A DNA stretch of 56,714 nucleotides from Bradyrhizobium sp. (GTDB taxonomy: Bacteria; Pseudomonadota; Alphaproteobacteria; Rhizobiales; Xanthobacteraceae). Below, one piece after another: positions 1 through 8,893 of the stretch. The position numbers were made by a program, and so were the translations under genes. The stretch is taken from the NCBI RefSeq assembly GCF_004799445.1, contig NZ_SSNA01000181.1:1-56714 (forward strand), written 5' to 3'. Each line of letters starts with the position of its first letter. The stretch's first letter is position 1. The notes under the pieces were generated by a model that saw nothing but the letters and a program-made list of their open reading frames with translations, was not told the origin of the DNA and searched no databases.

Positions 1-1
1 C

Positions 2-238
2 TCGAATTTGATGGCGATCACCGGACTATCGATGGCGGGACATGCGCGGGCGGTGGAAAGCCGGGCAGAGGCAGAAAAGATATTGGCCATGATGCCGCTG
101 AAGTATCCCGACAGTCCGCCTCTGCCGATGAAAATGCCTGACCCTGATGAGGTCCGGCTGTTCTGCGTCACTCCGACCGTGATCTCCGTGCTCGACTACT
201 CCAAGGGCTTCGGACACACCGATCTCGTCGCCTGCTGA
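2..238 (+). CDS. PPOX-family FMN-binding protein, C-terminal part
   Basis: This reading frame is already open at the left edge of the window, so only the last 78 or so residues are present and the start lies outside. The visible part includes the motif VISVLDYSKGFGH near the C terminus. I recognise this ending from pyridoxamine 5'-phosphate oxidase-like split-barrel proteins of the general stress type, which bind FMN or a related flavin. The catalytic and flavin-binding core is upstream and cannot be checked. The next gene starts 67 bases downstream on the same strand with its own strong ribosome binding site. Confidence 0.65.
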   Translation, partial: SNLMAITGLSMAGHARAVESRAEAEKILAMMPLKYPDSPPLPMKMPDPDEVRLFCVTPTVISVLDYSKGFGHTDLVAC

Positions 239-305
239 GCAATTTTTCCAAAAAGGGCCAGGTGCTGCCCTGCCATCATCCGGCAAACCCTCGTAAGGAG
301 CTTTC

Positions 306-773
306 ATGCGCCGTAGATTTGGAGCCGCCGCGGTTTTTCTCGGCGCGTTCGTCATCTGCCAGCCGGGTTTCGCGGCCGAAAACTGGCCCGACTCCGTGGA
401 CCAGTATGTCGCGCAGGTTCGCAAGACGATCGACACCACGGACATGGAGGGGTACCTGGCGGTGGTCAATCATCCGAACGGCGCACTGCTGGTCGACGTG
501 CGCGAGGAAACCGAGTTCAAGGCCGGACACGTGCCTGGCACGGTCAACGTTTCGCGTGGGCGTCTCGAGTTCCGGATCTGGAAGCCGCTCGGCTATCCAG
601 GCAAGGTAGAGATGAACCGCAAGATCTATGTGCAGTGCGCGACCGGCGGCCGCGCCACGCTGGCGGCCAAGCAACTGAGGGATATCGGCTTCACCAACGT
701 TACCGCCGTCGTGATGGAATTGGCCGAGTGGCAGAAGAAGGGATATCCCTTCGTCAAGGACGAGTCCAAATAG
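306..773 (+). CDS. Periplasmic rhodanese-domain protein
   Basis: A 155-residue single-domain rhodanese (sulfurtransferase fold). Residues 1-23 form an export signal (basic start, hydrophobic stretch, then GFAAEN), so the domain probably works in the periplasm. The characteristic LLVDVREETEFKAGHVPG segment is at about 61-78. The active-site loop is CATGGR at about 111-116, with the catalytic cysteine present. The start is set by a good Shine-Dalgarno, AAGGAG, seven bases before the ATG. Exported single rhodaneses are often linked to thiosulfate or cyanide handling, but nothing next to this gene fixes a substrate. The family assignment is firm and the physiological role is open. Confidence 0.85.
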   Translation: MRRRFGAAAVFLGAFVICQPGFAAENWPDSVDQYVAQVRKTIDTTDMEGYLAVVNHPNGALLVDVREETEFKAGHVPGTVNVSRGRLEFRIWKPLGYPGKVEMNRKIYVQCATGGRATLAAKQLRDIGFTNVTAVVMELAEWQKKGYPFVKDESK

Positions 774-1213
774 GACCAGGTGACGTTGCTGGGCGCGAAA
801 CCCACCTCGGCGTGTGGCATGACGATGCCTGCGCCCGGGCGCGTGTGAGCGCGGTCGGTAACGTCCGAAAAGTGCCGACAAGCCCCCAACGGGCGTGATG
901 CGCGTCACATTATTGCAGCACTTTATCGCGGTATATTTTCCTTCGAAAACCCGCCGGGACGAAGAAAGGCGAGATCGCCGGTCGTCTCGCCTCTCATCCC
1001 CGGCCAGCTGAACTGAATTCGAGCAGAACGCCTGACCAAAGCGGTTCGAACGGCATGACGAGATTGATCGGAGGCGGCGAAAAACGTAAAGATAGGCGGC
1101 TGGCGTGCCGCGGCATTTCACGGCCGGCCGCCGGCGATCGATTGCTTTTGGTGTTTTTTGAAGGTGCGAAAGGAGCTGTGCGGTTGAGGATTTAATACCG
1201 CGCGGGAACGAGC
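774..1213. other. Intergenic region, 440 bases
   Basis: No convincing gene in either strand. The open frames crossing it are shadows without ribosome binding sites or recognisable domains. It holds an AT-richer patch around 900-950 and a run rich in GCCGGC around 1120-1140. It presumably carries the promoter of the caspase-fold gene that begins at 1214, but I cannot define -35 and -10 boxes with proper spacing. Confidence 0.4.
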
Positions 1214-2965
1214 ATGATCAGGCGTCAGGTCTCATGGGCGGCAGTGATCGGAGGGGCCATCCTGTCGATGGTTCTCGCGCCCGGCTGCGCCCTGGCCGAG
1301 AAGCGCGTGGCGCTGATCGTGGGAAACTCGACCTACCAGAGCGTTCCGCAGCTTCCCAACCCTTCGCGGGATGCGAGCGCGGTCGCCAGGATGTTCAAGG
1401 ATGCGGGCTTTGATTCCGTCGACGTCCAACTCGACGTCGGCAACCTCGAATTCAAGCGGTCGATCCGCAAGTTCGAGGCGATGGCGGACCAGGCCGATAT
1501 CGCGGTGATCTATTACGCCGGCCACGGCCTTGAAATCGGCGGCACCAATTATCTCATTCCGATCGATGCGCGGCTGGCCAGTGACCGCGATGCCGATGAT
1601 GAGGCGATCCCGCTGGAGCGGCTGGTGGCGACGACCGACGGCGCCAAGCGGTTGCGGCTCGTCATTCTCGATGCCTGCCGCGACAATCCCTTTGTCACCA
1701 AGATGCGCAGGGAACGCGCCAATCGTGCGATCACGTCCGGCCTGAGCAAGGTCGAACCCACCAGCACGGATACCCTGATCGCCTATGCCGCCAAGGCCGG
1801 CTCGACGGCGGATGATGGCGACGGGCAGCACAGCCCGTTCACCTCGGCGCTGCTGAAAAACCTCACGGTCCCCGGCCTCGATGTCCGGCTGGCGTTCGGC
1901 CGCGTTCGCGACGACGTGCTGAAGAGCACCGGCAATCGCCAGGAGCCGTTCGTCTATGGATCGCTCGGCGGCGAAACCATGGCGCTGGTTCCGCAAATTG
2001 CAAAACCGGTCGATGCCGAAGCCGGAGCGCGTGTCGACTACGAGCTCGCCGCGCAGATCGGCACAAAAGAAGCGTGGGATTCGTTTCTCGCAAGCCACCC
2101 CAGCGGCCTCTATGCGAACCTTGCGCGCGCGCAGAATAATAAATTATCCGCGGCGCAGGAGTCCCACAGCAAGGCCGACGATGCCCGGCGGGAGGCCGAG
2201 GAGCAGGCGGCGCTGAAGGCCGAGGAGCTGCGCCGGCAAACCGAGGAGCAAAGCACGCGCCAGACCGCCGAGGCCAGGCAGAAGCTCTCCGAGCAGGCCA
2301 AGAAGGAACTGGAAGAGGCCAAGAAGCAGGTCGAGCTTGCACAGCAGCAGGCCGAGGCCGCCCGGCAGCAGGTCGCGGAAGCCAAACGCCAGGCGGTTGC
2401 GGAGGCCCAGCTTCAGGTCGAACAGGCCAGCCGCGCCGCCAGGGAAGATGCCGAGAAGGTCGCGACGCTGACGCCGGGCCAGACCACCCCGCAGACGCCG
2501 CCGCCTGTGCCACAACTCGGTCAGGCCGACCTCACGCGACTGCTGCAGGCCCATTTGAAGCGCGTCGGCTGCAACACGGGAAACGTCGACGGCCATTGGG
2601 ACGACAGCTCGAGCAAGGCGCTCGATCTTTTTAACAAGAATGCCAAAACCCAATTCGATATCAAGCTGGCGAGCCTCGATGCCCTCGATGCCGTCCGCAA
2701 CAAATCCGATCGCGTGTGCCCGCTGATCTGCGGCAAGGGACAGCGCGCGGAGGGTGATCGCTGCGTTCAAATCGAGTGCGGCAGCGGCTATTTTCTGAAT
2801 TCCGGCGGATCATGCAAGAAGCGCCGCGAGCCGGCGCCGCGCGCGAGGACCGCGAGGAGGTACCCCGCGCCTCAACCATTTGCGCCTCCACCACAGTCCG
2901 GTTCGTCCGGTGCTTGCGGGCTCGATTCTTCCGGTCATCGTCAAGCGAATGTGCGCACCTGCTGA
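1214..2965 (+). CDS. Caspase-fold (peptidase C14) protein with coiled coil
   Basis: A 583-residue exported protein. Residues 1-28 look like a signal peptide ending in ALA. The caspase/metacaspase domain covers about 30-260: KRVALIVGNSTY opens it, the catalytic histidine is H104 in YYAGHG, and the catalytic cysteine is C155 in DACRDNPF, so the dyad is intact. Residues about 315-425 are a long, highly charged, Ala/Glu/Gln/Lys-rich coiled coil with repeated EEAKKQ/AEAARQQ-type heptads. The C-terminal part (about 440-540) resembles a small peptidoglycan-binding-like fold followed by a Cys-rich tail (CPLICGKGQRAEGDRC and CGSGYFL). Such proteins are common and multicopy in Bradyrhizobium, with unknown substrates. 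The last 40 residues are Pro-rich and do not resemble the usual end of the family, so the tail may be altered. Confidence 0.85.
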   Translation: MIRRQVSWAAVIGGAILSMVLAPGCALAEKRVALIVGNSTYQSVPQLPNPSRDASAVARMFKDAGFDSVDVQLDVGNLEFKRSIRKFEAMADQADIAVIYYAGHGLEIGGTNYLIPIDARLASDRDADDEAIPLERLVATTDGAKRLRLVILDACRDNPFVTKMRRERANRAITSGLSKVEPTSTDTLIAYAAKAGSTADDGDGQHSPFTSALLKNLTVPGLDVRLAFGRVRDDVLKSTGNRQEPFVYGSLGGETMALVPQIAKPVDAEAGARVDYELAAQIGTKEAWDSFLASHPSGLYANLARAQNNKLSAAQESHSKADDARREAEEQAALKAEELRRQTEEQSTRQTAEARQKLSEQAKKELEEAKKQVELAQQQAEAARQQVAEAKRQAVAEAQLQVEQASRAAREDAEKVATLTPGQTTPQTPPPVPQLGQADLTRLLQAHLKRVGCNTGNVDGHWDDSSSKALDLFNKNAKTQFDIKLASLDALDAVRNKSDRVCPLICGKGQRAEGDRCVQIECGSGYFLNSGGSCKKRREPAPRARTARRYPAPQPFAPPPQSGSSGACGLDSSGHRQANVRTC

Positions 2966-3017
2966 CATCAGGCGGGTTTTGCCGACCTGTTCTGTAGCGG
3001 ACTAGGTCCAATAGCGC

Positions 3018-3505
3018 CCGACAATATCGCCGGTCAGACCAACCTTTTGGCCTTGAACGCAACCATCGAAGCCGCGCGCGCCGGCGAGGCGGGCCGCGGC
3101 TTCGCGGTCGTGGCGTCCGAGGTGAAAGCCCTGGCCGAGCAGACCGCGAAAGCGACCGGCGAGATCGGCCAGCAGATCAGCAGCATCCAGGCGGCGACCC
3201 AGGAATCGGTGGGCGCGATCAGGGAAATCAGCGGCACCATCGAGAAGCTGTCGGAGATCTCATCGACCATCGCCGCCGCGGTGGAAGAGCAGGGTGCGGC
3301 GACGCAGGAGATTTCCCGCAACGTGCAGCAGGCCGCGCAGGGCACGCAGCAGGTTTCCTCCAACATCACCGACGTCCAGCGCGGCGCGAGCGAGACCGGC
3401 TCAGCCTCGTCGCAGGTGCTCTCGGCCGCGCAGTCGCTGTCCAGCGACTCTAACCGGCTCAAGCTCGAAGTCGGCAAATTCCTCAACACGGTGCGCGCCG
3501 CTTAG
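3018..3505 (+). pseudogene. 5'-truncated methyl-accepting chemotaxis protein
   Basis: The frame encodes only the signalling tip and descending helix of a chemotaxis receptor. Similarity begins abruptly around IAGQTNLLALNATIEAARAG and runs through GRGFAVVASEVKALAEQ to the C terminus at VGKFLNTVRAA. The sensor domain, membrane helices, HAMP domain and ascending helix that should precede it are missing. The frame upstream of 3018 has no receptor similarity and no ribosome binding site. A TTG at 3047 could formally start a 152-residue peptide, but it lies inside the conserved tip. I therefore read it as a decayed remnant. The reading frame is still open and the terminator behind it is intact, so the truncation may be recent. 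Confidence 0.8.
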
Positions 3506-3543
3506 ACCCCTCGCGCCGGGTTCAGTCGATCAAGCAAACGAGA

Positions 3544-3570
3544 AGCCGCCTTCGGGCGGCTTTTTCTTTT
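3544..3570 (+). terminator. Rho-independent terminator
   Basis: A 7-bp perfect stem, AGCCGCC with GGCGGCT, closed by a stable TTCG tetraloop and followed at once by TTTTCTTTT. It lies 38 bases after the chemotaxis remnant stop codon and before xylF. It would end transcription coming from the caspase/receptor side. Confidence 0.9.
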
Positions 3571-3747
3571 GGGCGACGGCGCCGGCCGCCATTGGCTTTT
3601 CCCCGCATTGCCGGATATGAGGATGTCAACGACGCTGACCGGCTCGGTCGCGATCCAGCGATGGATGGCCGGCGGTCGCGCCGCAGCGCAGCAGGCAGCC
3701 TCCGCCAGCCAGATGACAAGAGCTGGAAGTTTTGGGGAAGAAGCATC

Positions 3748-4830
3748 ATGCAATTGCACCGCAGATTTGTCCTGAGCGGCATGTCCTTTCTGTCAATGGC
3801 AACCGTGTTGGCCCTGCCGTTTTCCCCGGCTGTCAATCCGGCCGGCGCGGCCGACAAGATCAGAATCGGCTTCCTGCTCAAGACCATGCAGGAGGAGCGC
3901 TACCAGCGCGACAAGGCTGCGTTCCTCGCCAGGGCCAAGGCGTTGGGCGCCGAAGTGATCTTCGACTCCGCCAACAACGACGAACAGACCCAGCTCGCGG
4001 CGTTCGAAAACATGCTGTCGCAGGGCGCGCGGGTCATCGTCTTGCAGCCGGTCAACACCGGCACCGCCGGAAGCATGGTCACCTCCGCCCACAAAGCCAA
4101 TGTGAAGGTGGTCGGCTATGATGCGATGCTGGTCAACGGTCCGCTCGACGCCATGGTGATGCAGGACAGTTGGGCCGTCGGCAAGCTTCAGGCCGAGGCG
4201 ATGGTGGCCTGGCTCAAGGCCAAAAACGGATCAGTTAACGGATCGGTCAAGGGCAATGTCGCGCTGATCCGGGGGCAGCCGGGCGATTCCAACGCCAATG
4301 CGATGAGCAGCGGGGTTCTCGAGGTTCTCAAGGCCAACCCCGATCTCAGGCTGGTCGCCGATCAATCGCACGAGGGCTGGTTGCCCGACAAGGCGATGGC
4401 GACCATGGAAAACCTGCTGACCAAGTTCGGCAACAGGATCGACGCCGTGATTTGCAACAACAGCGGCATGGCGCGCGGCGTCATCGCCGCCCTCGACGCC
4501 CAGGGCCTGGCCAGCGCGGAGAAGGTTTTCGTCGCCGGCTCGGACGCCGATTTCGTCAACATCCAATATGTCGCGCAGGGCAAGGAAGCCGCCGAAATCT
4601 GGAAGAAGATCGCCCCGCTCGCCGAAACGGCGGTCGAGGTGGCCGTGACACTCGCGCAGAATCCGGACAAGGATCCCAGCGCGCTGCTCAAGGCCGACAG
4701 GGTGATCAACAATGGCGCCGTCGACGTGCCGACCATCGTCACCCCGGTGGTGCTCGTTGACAGGCAGAACCTCGACAGCACGATCATCGCCGAGGGCTTT
4801 TACACCCACCAGCAGGTGTACGGAAAATAG
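3748..4830 (+). CDS. xylF: D-xylose-type ABC transporter, periplasmic binding protein
   Basis: A 360-residue periplasmic sugar-binding protein of the ribose/xylose class. Residues 1-35 are a signal peptide (RRFVL, hydrophobic core, AGAAD). The mature part starts with KIRIGFLLKTMQEERYQRD, the usual first strand and ligand loop of XylF, and contains FDSANNDEQTQ and VAGSDADFVNIQYV. It would capture a pentose, probably xylose, and deliver it to the permease. I chose the ATG at 3748, behind GGGGAAGAAG, rather than an upstream in-frame start at 3592 that would add a non-signal extension. xylG follows after 12 bases. No xylose isomerase or xylulokinase gene is in the window, so the substrate is inferred from family resemblance only. 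Confidence 0.85.
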   Translation: MQLHRRFVLSGMSFLSMATVLALPFSPAVNPAGAADKIRIGFLLKTMQEERYQRDKAAFLARAKALGAEVIFDSANNDEQTQLAAFENMLSQGARVIVLQPVNTGTAGSMVTSAHKANVKVVGYDAMLVNGPLDAMVMQDSWAVGKLQAEAMVAWLKAKNGSVNGSVKGNVALIRGQPGDSNANAMSSGVLEVLKANPDLRLVADQSHEGWLPDKAMATMENLLTKFGNRIDAVICNNSGMARGVIAALDAQGLASAEKVFVAGSDADFVNIQYVAQGKEAAEIWKKIAPLAETAVEVAVTLAQNPDKDPSALLKADRVINNGAVDVPTIVTPVVLVDRQNLDSTIIAEGFYTHQQVYGK

Positions 4831-4842
4831 ATCCGAACGCGC

Positions 4843-6387
4843 ATGTCCGAAGTCGTTCTGAAGATGGAGCAGATCGTCAAGGAATTCCCGGGGGTCAGGG
4901 CGCTCGACAACGTCAACTTCGAGGCGCGCGCCGGCGAGGTTCTCGCGCTGGTGGGCGAGAACGGTGCGGGGAAATCGACCCTGATGAAAGTGCTCGGCGG
5001 GGTGTGGCCCTATCCCAGCTATCAGGGCGACATTTTCATCAAGGGCGAAAACAGGCGATTTTACACCACCCGCGAAGCCGAGGAATCCGGCGTCGCGATC
5101 ATCTATCAGGAATTAAATCTGATTCCCGAACTCTCCGTCGCCGAGAACATCTTCCTCGACCGTCAGCCGACCAACCGCCTCGGCGCGATCGATTGGCGCA
5201 AGCTGAATTCAGACACCCAGACCCTGCTGGACGAACTCGGGATCCGGGACTTCAAACCCGCCGATCAGGTCAAGCACCTCACGGTCGGCAAGCAGCAGAT
5301 GGTCGAGATCGCCAAGGCGCTGTCGAAGCGCGCGCGCATCCTGGTGCTCGATGAGCCGACCTCCGCGTTGACCGACCGCGAAGTGGCTGAGCTGTTTCGG
5401 ATCATCCGCAAGCTGAAGCAGGACGGCGTCTGCATGTGCTACATCTCCCACAAGATGGAGGAGATCAAGCAGATCGCGGACCGGGTCGTGGTGTTGCGGG
5501 ACGGACAGACCATCGGGGATGTCACCGCCATCACCGACATCACCCTCGACCAGATCATCGCCCGAATGGTCGGCCGTGACATCAAGGACATGTTTCCGGC
5601 GCCCGCGCGCCAGCGTGGCGAAAAAATCCTCGAGGTCAGGAATCTCGAAGTCGACCATCCTGACCTGGCCGGCGAAAAGCGGGTCAGGAAAGCCTCATTC
5701 TCGGCCTATCGCGGCGAAATTCTCGGCATCGCCGGATTGATGGGGGCCGGGCGAACCGAACTCGTCTCCGCCATCTTCGGCGCCTGTCCGGACGCGACGC
5801 ATGGCGAGGTGCTGGTCGCGGGCAACAGGATCGACATTCGCTCGCCCGCCGACGCCATTGACCATGGCATCGCGCTCCTGACCGAGGACCGCAAGGCGTT
5901 TGGTCTGTTCCTGGGCCAGTCGATCGCCTTCAACACGACGATAGCGTCATTGCCAACCATCAGCTCGCGGTCGATCGGCGTGATCGACGCTGCCCGGGAA
6001 CGCGCGCTGGTCGAGAAATACGTCGCGCAGCTCGGTGTCAAAACGCACGATATCGACAGCATCGTCGGGACGCTCAGCGGCGGCAATCAGCAAAAGGTCA
6101 TCCTGGGAAGATGGCTCAATGCGGGCCCGAAGATTTTCATCCTGGACGAGCCGACCCGCGGCATCGACATCGGCGCGAAGGTCGAAATCTACAAGCTGCT
6201 GGATCGGCTGGCCGGGGAGGGCGTGGCGATCGTCATGATCTCCTCGGAATTGCCGGAGGTTCTCGGGATGAGCGACAGAATCCTGGTGATGCGGGAAGGC
6301 GCCATCGTCGCCGAGTTCACGCGCAAGCAGGCCACCAAGGAAGCGATCATGGAATATGCGACCGGCGCGCGCCGGACGGGGCAGTGA
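4843..6387 (+). CDS. xylG: Xylose-type ABC transporter, duplicated ATPase
   Basis: A 514-residue ATPase with two fused nucleotide-binding domains, the standard layout of sugar importers of the CUT2 class. The first domain has Walker A GENGAGKST (about 39-47) and Walker B ILVLDEPTSAL. The second has LSGGNQQKVILGRWL and Walker B FILDEPTRGID. Its Walker A-like loop GLMGAGRTEL is degenerate, as is normal in this family. The residues GGVWPYPSYQGDIFIKG after the first Walker A match the xylose-type subgroup. It energises import by xylF and xylH, and lies between them with very short gaps (12 and 6 bases), so the three form one operon. Confidence 0.9.
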   Translation: MSEVVLKMEQIVKEFPGVRALDNVNFEARAGEVLALVGENGAGKSTLMKVLGGVWPYPSYQGDIFIKGENRRFYTTREAEESGVAIIYQELNLIPELSVAENIFLDRQPTNRLGAIDWRKLNSDTQTLLDELGIRDFKPADQVKHLTVGKQQMVEIAKALSKRARILVLDEPTSALTDREVAELFRIIRKLKQDGVCMCYISHKMEEIKQIADRVVVLRDGQTIGDVTAITDITLDQIIARMVGRDIKDMFPAPARQRGEKILEVRNLEVDHPDLAGEKRVRKASFSAYRGEILGIAGLMGAGRTELVSAIFGACPDATHGEVLVAGNRIDIRSPADAIDHGIALLTEDRKAFGLFLGQSIAFNTTIASLPTISSRSIGVIDAARERALVEKYVAQLGVKTHDIDSIVGTLSGGNQQKVILGRWLNAGPKIFILDEPTRGIDIGAKVEIYKLLDRLAGEGVAIVMISSELPEVLGMSDRILVMREGAIVAEFTRKQATKEAIMEYATGARRTGQ

Positions 6388-6393
6388 CAGGTC

Positions 6394-7515
6394 ATGCGGC
6401 AGAACCAGGCGCTCCAGTTCATCAAGACCAACGCCACGCTGATCGCCCTTGTGGTTCTCTCGGTCGCTCTCGCGCTTGCCGATCCCACCTTTTCCACCGC
6501 GCGCAATCTGAGCAACGTCGCCCGCCAGGTCACGATCGTCGGCATCGTCGGGGTCGGGATGACGATGGTCATTCTGATCGCCGGTATCGATTTGTCGGTC
6601 GGTTCCGTGGTCGGGGTCGCGGCCGTGGTCGTGACGCTGCTGATGCAGGCGGGCATTGCCGCATGGATCGCGGTTCCGCTCACGCTGGTGGTGGTCGGCG
6701 GCGTCATCGGAATGTGGAACGGTTTCTGGATCGCGCGTTACCGTATTCCGCCGTTCATCATCACGCTGGGCATGCTGACGATTGCCCGCGGTGTCGCGCT
6801 GACGCTGTCCGGCGGCAGTTCGGTTGCGGTCGCCGACCCCCGATTTGCCAGCCTTGGCGGCGGCTACATTCCGCCGGTGCCGACGCTGGTCATCCTTGCG
6901 GTGTCAGCGGCGCTCTACGGCACCATGTTGATCCGCGGCCTTGGCGAGCGCTGGAAATCAGGCGGCCGCGGCAAGCTTGACCGGCTGGCGGCGGGTGCCA
7001 TCATCGCAGCCGTCGGGTTCGCACTCGCCGTCTATGTTTTCGGCAGGGGTGACGGCCTTCCGGTTCCGGTAGCGATCTTTGTCATCATCGCGGCGGCCGC
7101 GATATTCGTTCTGGGTCATACCAGGTTTGGCCGGCGTCTTTACGCGCTCGGCGGCAACGAGGAAGCGGCGCGGCTGTCGGGCATCAACGTCACACGGACC
7201 AAGATGATCGTCTACGTGACCGTGTCGCTGCTGGCGGCGCTGTCGGGGATCCTGCTGGCCTCACGCCTCAACGGCGCGTCACCCAATCTTGGCACCATGT
7301 TCGAACTCGACGCGATTGCCGCCGTGGTGATCGGCGGCACCAGCCTGGCCGGCGGCTCCGGCACGATCGGCGGCACGATCATCGGCGCGCTGATCATCGG
7401 CGTTCTGAACAATGGCATGAGCCTGCTTGGCGTCTCCTCGTTCTACCAACTGATCATCAAGGGCCTCATCATCAGTCTGGCGGTCTGGTTCGACGTTCTG
7501 CAAAAAAGAAAGTAA
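6394..7515 (+). CDS. xylH: Xylose-type ABC transporter, permease
   Basis: A 373-residue polytopic inner-membrane protein of the CUT2 permease family. It has about ten hydrophobic segments, beginning at residues 13-31 and including the conserved IVGVGMTMVILIAGIDLSVGS segment typical of ribose/xylose permeases. The later block with IGGTSLAGGSGTIGGTIIGA and LNNGMSLLGV is also diagnostic. The cytoplasmic insertion RGLGERWKSGGRGKLDR at about 185-200 is longer than in RbsC and fits XylH. It is the last gene of the xylFGH operon; no clear terminator hairpin follows before the convergent gene that ends at 7626. Confidence 0.9.
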   Translation: MRQNQALQFIKTNATLIALVVLSVALALADPTFSTARNLSNVARQVTIVGIVGVGMTMVILIAGIDLSVGSVVGVAAVVVTLLMQAGIAAWIAVPLTLVVVGGVIGMWNGFWIARYRIPPFIITLGMLTIARGVALTLSGGSSVAVADPRFASLGGGYIPPVPTLVILAVSAALYGTMLIRGLGERWKSGGRGKLDRLAAGAIIAAVGFALAVYVFGRGDGLPVPVAIFVIIAAAAIFVLGHTRFGRRLYALGGNEEAARLSGINVTRTKMIVYVTVSLLAALSGILLASRLNGASPNLGTMFELDAIAAVVIGGTSLAGGSGTIGGTIIGALIIGVLNNGMSLLGVSSFYQLIIKGLIISLAVWFDVLQKRK

Positions 7516-7625
7516 TGGCCGGCATCCACCCAACGGTGGGGCGGCGTGCGGCGGCCTAACCCGACGGGTCCGCGCAAGGCGCGGCCGATTGACAGGCTCC
7601 GGCGTCATCCGCCGGATGCGCGCGC

Positions 7626-8621
7626 CTAAAGGCTGTGGCGCGGCATTACCTGGTGCTGCTTGCCAACCACTGCCGAGGCGTCGGACGACACGCTCGTGAC
7701 CACCGGTTCGGTACGATAGCGCGGCAGATGACCCTCGAGCGAGTAGCAAACGCACAGCGCGAGGCTGGCCCAGACCGCCGCACTGAAATACAGCGACATC
7801 CAGGCAATCTCGTCTTTCCACTCGGCAAGGTCGTGGGTCACGATCCAGCGCGTGCTGACGTCACGGAGACCCTCGAGAGGCCGCAGACGCGGCTTGCCGC
7901 CATCAGCAAGGTCGGCCCGCCACCGGCTCAGATACATCGGAACATCGACGGTCATGAGAAACACCAGATAGGCGGCGATCCCGATGATCGTGATGGCGAG
8001 GACGATGCGAACCGCACCGTCGAACTCCGGCAGCAGCCGGCAAAGGCCAATTCCGACCGCGGAGAAGGCCACGGCCCAAATCGAATTTTCGATGGCGTTG
8101 CCCAGATAGTGCGTGGTCAGCACCGCATACCACGAGAAACCTTCCGCGATCAGGATCAGCGGCACGATCACCCAGGCGGCGTTCAAGGTGGTGTCCGACC
8201 CCGTCATGGTGCCGAGCTGGTGCAGGATAATCGCCCACTGCGCCGCGAAGCAGATCTCGGCCACGGTGGCGACCGAACGGCCGACGACAACGCTCGACAG
8301 CCAGGTGTCGAACAGGCAGATCCGCTGAACATCCGCGCGCGGCAGGAACGACCTGAAGGCGCAGCCAAAAACATAGGCCGCGCAGAGCAGCAGCATGAGC
8401 TGGATGTCGGACGCGCTGCCGAGGCTGCCGGTCCGCAGAAAGGTGAGCTCGATGCCGGAGCTGCTGCCGAGACCACCGGCCGGCTGTTCGTGGAGCTGGC
8501 GGTACAGCAAGAACCAGATCGCGATATTTACGCCGCTGACCGCGGTCAACAGACTCCACCACCAGGCCAGTGGATTCGACCACGCCAGGGAACTTGACTG
8601 CGCCCGCCATTCCAGACTCAT
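7626..8621 (-). CDS. Polytopic membrane protein of unknown function
   Basis: A 331-residue integral membrane protein that I cannot assign to a family. About seven hydrophobic segments are visible, including one near the N terminus around WWWSLLTAVSGVNIAIWFLL and the last around YFSAAVWASLALCVCYSL. A charged loop with a TRW motif (RDVSTRWIVTHDLAEWKDE) precedes the last helix. I start it at the ATG at 8621 because GGAG lies six bases before it; the slightly longer TTG start at 8633 would place that GGAG inside the gene. The upstream region carries a repeated TGACAGAATT element described separately. No neighbour suggests a function. Confidence 0.75.
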   Translation of the reverse strand: MSLEWRAQSSSLAWSNPLAWWWSLLTAVSGVNIAIWFLLYRQLHEQPAGGLGSSSGIELTFLRTGSLGSASDIQLMLLLCAAYVFGCAFRSFLPRADVQRICLFDTWLSSVVVGRSVATVAEICFAAQWAIILHQLGTMTGSDTTLNAAWVIVPLILIAEGFSWYAVLTTHYLGNAIENSIWAVAFSAVGIGLCRLLPEFDGAVRIVLAITIIGIAAYLVFLMTVDVPMYLSRWRADLADGGKPRLRPLEGLRDVSTRWIVTHDLAEWKDEIAWMSLYFSAAVWASLALCVCYSLEGHLPRYRTEPVVTSVSSDASAVVGKQHQVMPRHSL

Positions 8622-8662
8622 CGAATGCTCCAACTTTTATCGAGCCGACATTTGAATGTAAT

Positions 8663-8699
8663 AATTCTGTCATAAATCTGCCCGTAGCAATTCTGTCAC
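8663..8699. promoter_or_regulatory. Direct repeat, possible Pho-box-like operator
   Basis: AATTCTGTCA occurs at 8663-8672 and again at 8689-8698. The first copy extends to CTGTCAT AAAT CTG, resembling one and a half units of the alphaproteobacterial PhoB box (CTGTCAT, four A/T bases, CTGTCAT). It sits 42-78 bases upstream of the membrane protein start at 8621. The consensus reads on the strand opposite to that gene, which weakens the PhoB interpretation. The repeat itself is certain. Confidence 0.4.
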
Positions 8700-8893
8700 G
8701 AATCGCCGGCGATCACGACACAAATATGTGTGTTGCGGGCGCTTGCGGGATGACGACGGGGTGGTGGCGAGCGCGTCCCAGCTTCGCGCAGGGGTCTGTA
8801 TGAGTGAAAGGCTCCGCTGCCGAGGCTGACGCAGCCAGGCTCATGACTTCCAAATTGCATGCGCTCGCGACGGTGCGGCGCTGAGTTGACGCG

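Noticed and set aside
276..1121. A minus-strand frame opposite the rhodanese gene
   Set aside because: Arg/His-rich shadow without ribosome site or domain; the rhodanese on the other strand has a catalytic motif and a strong ribosome site.
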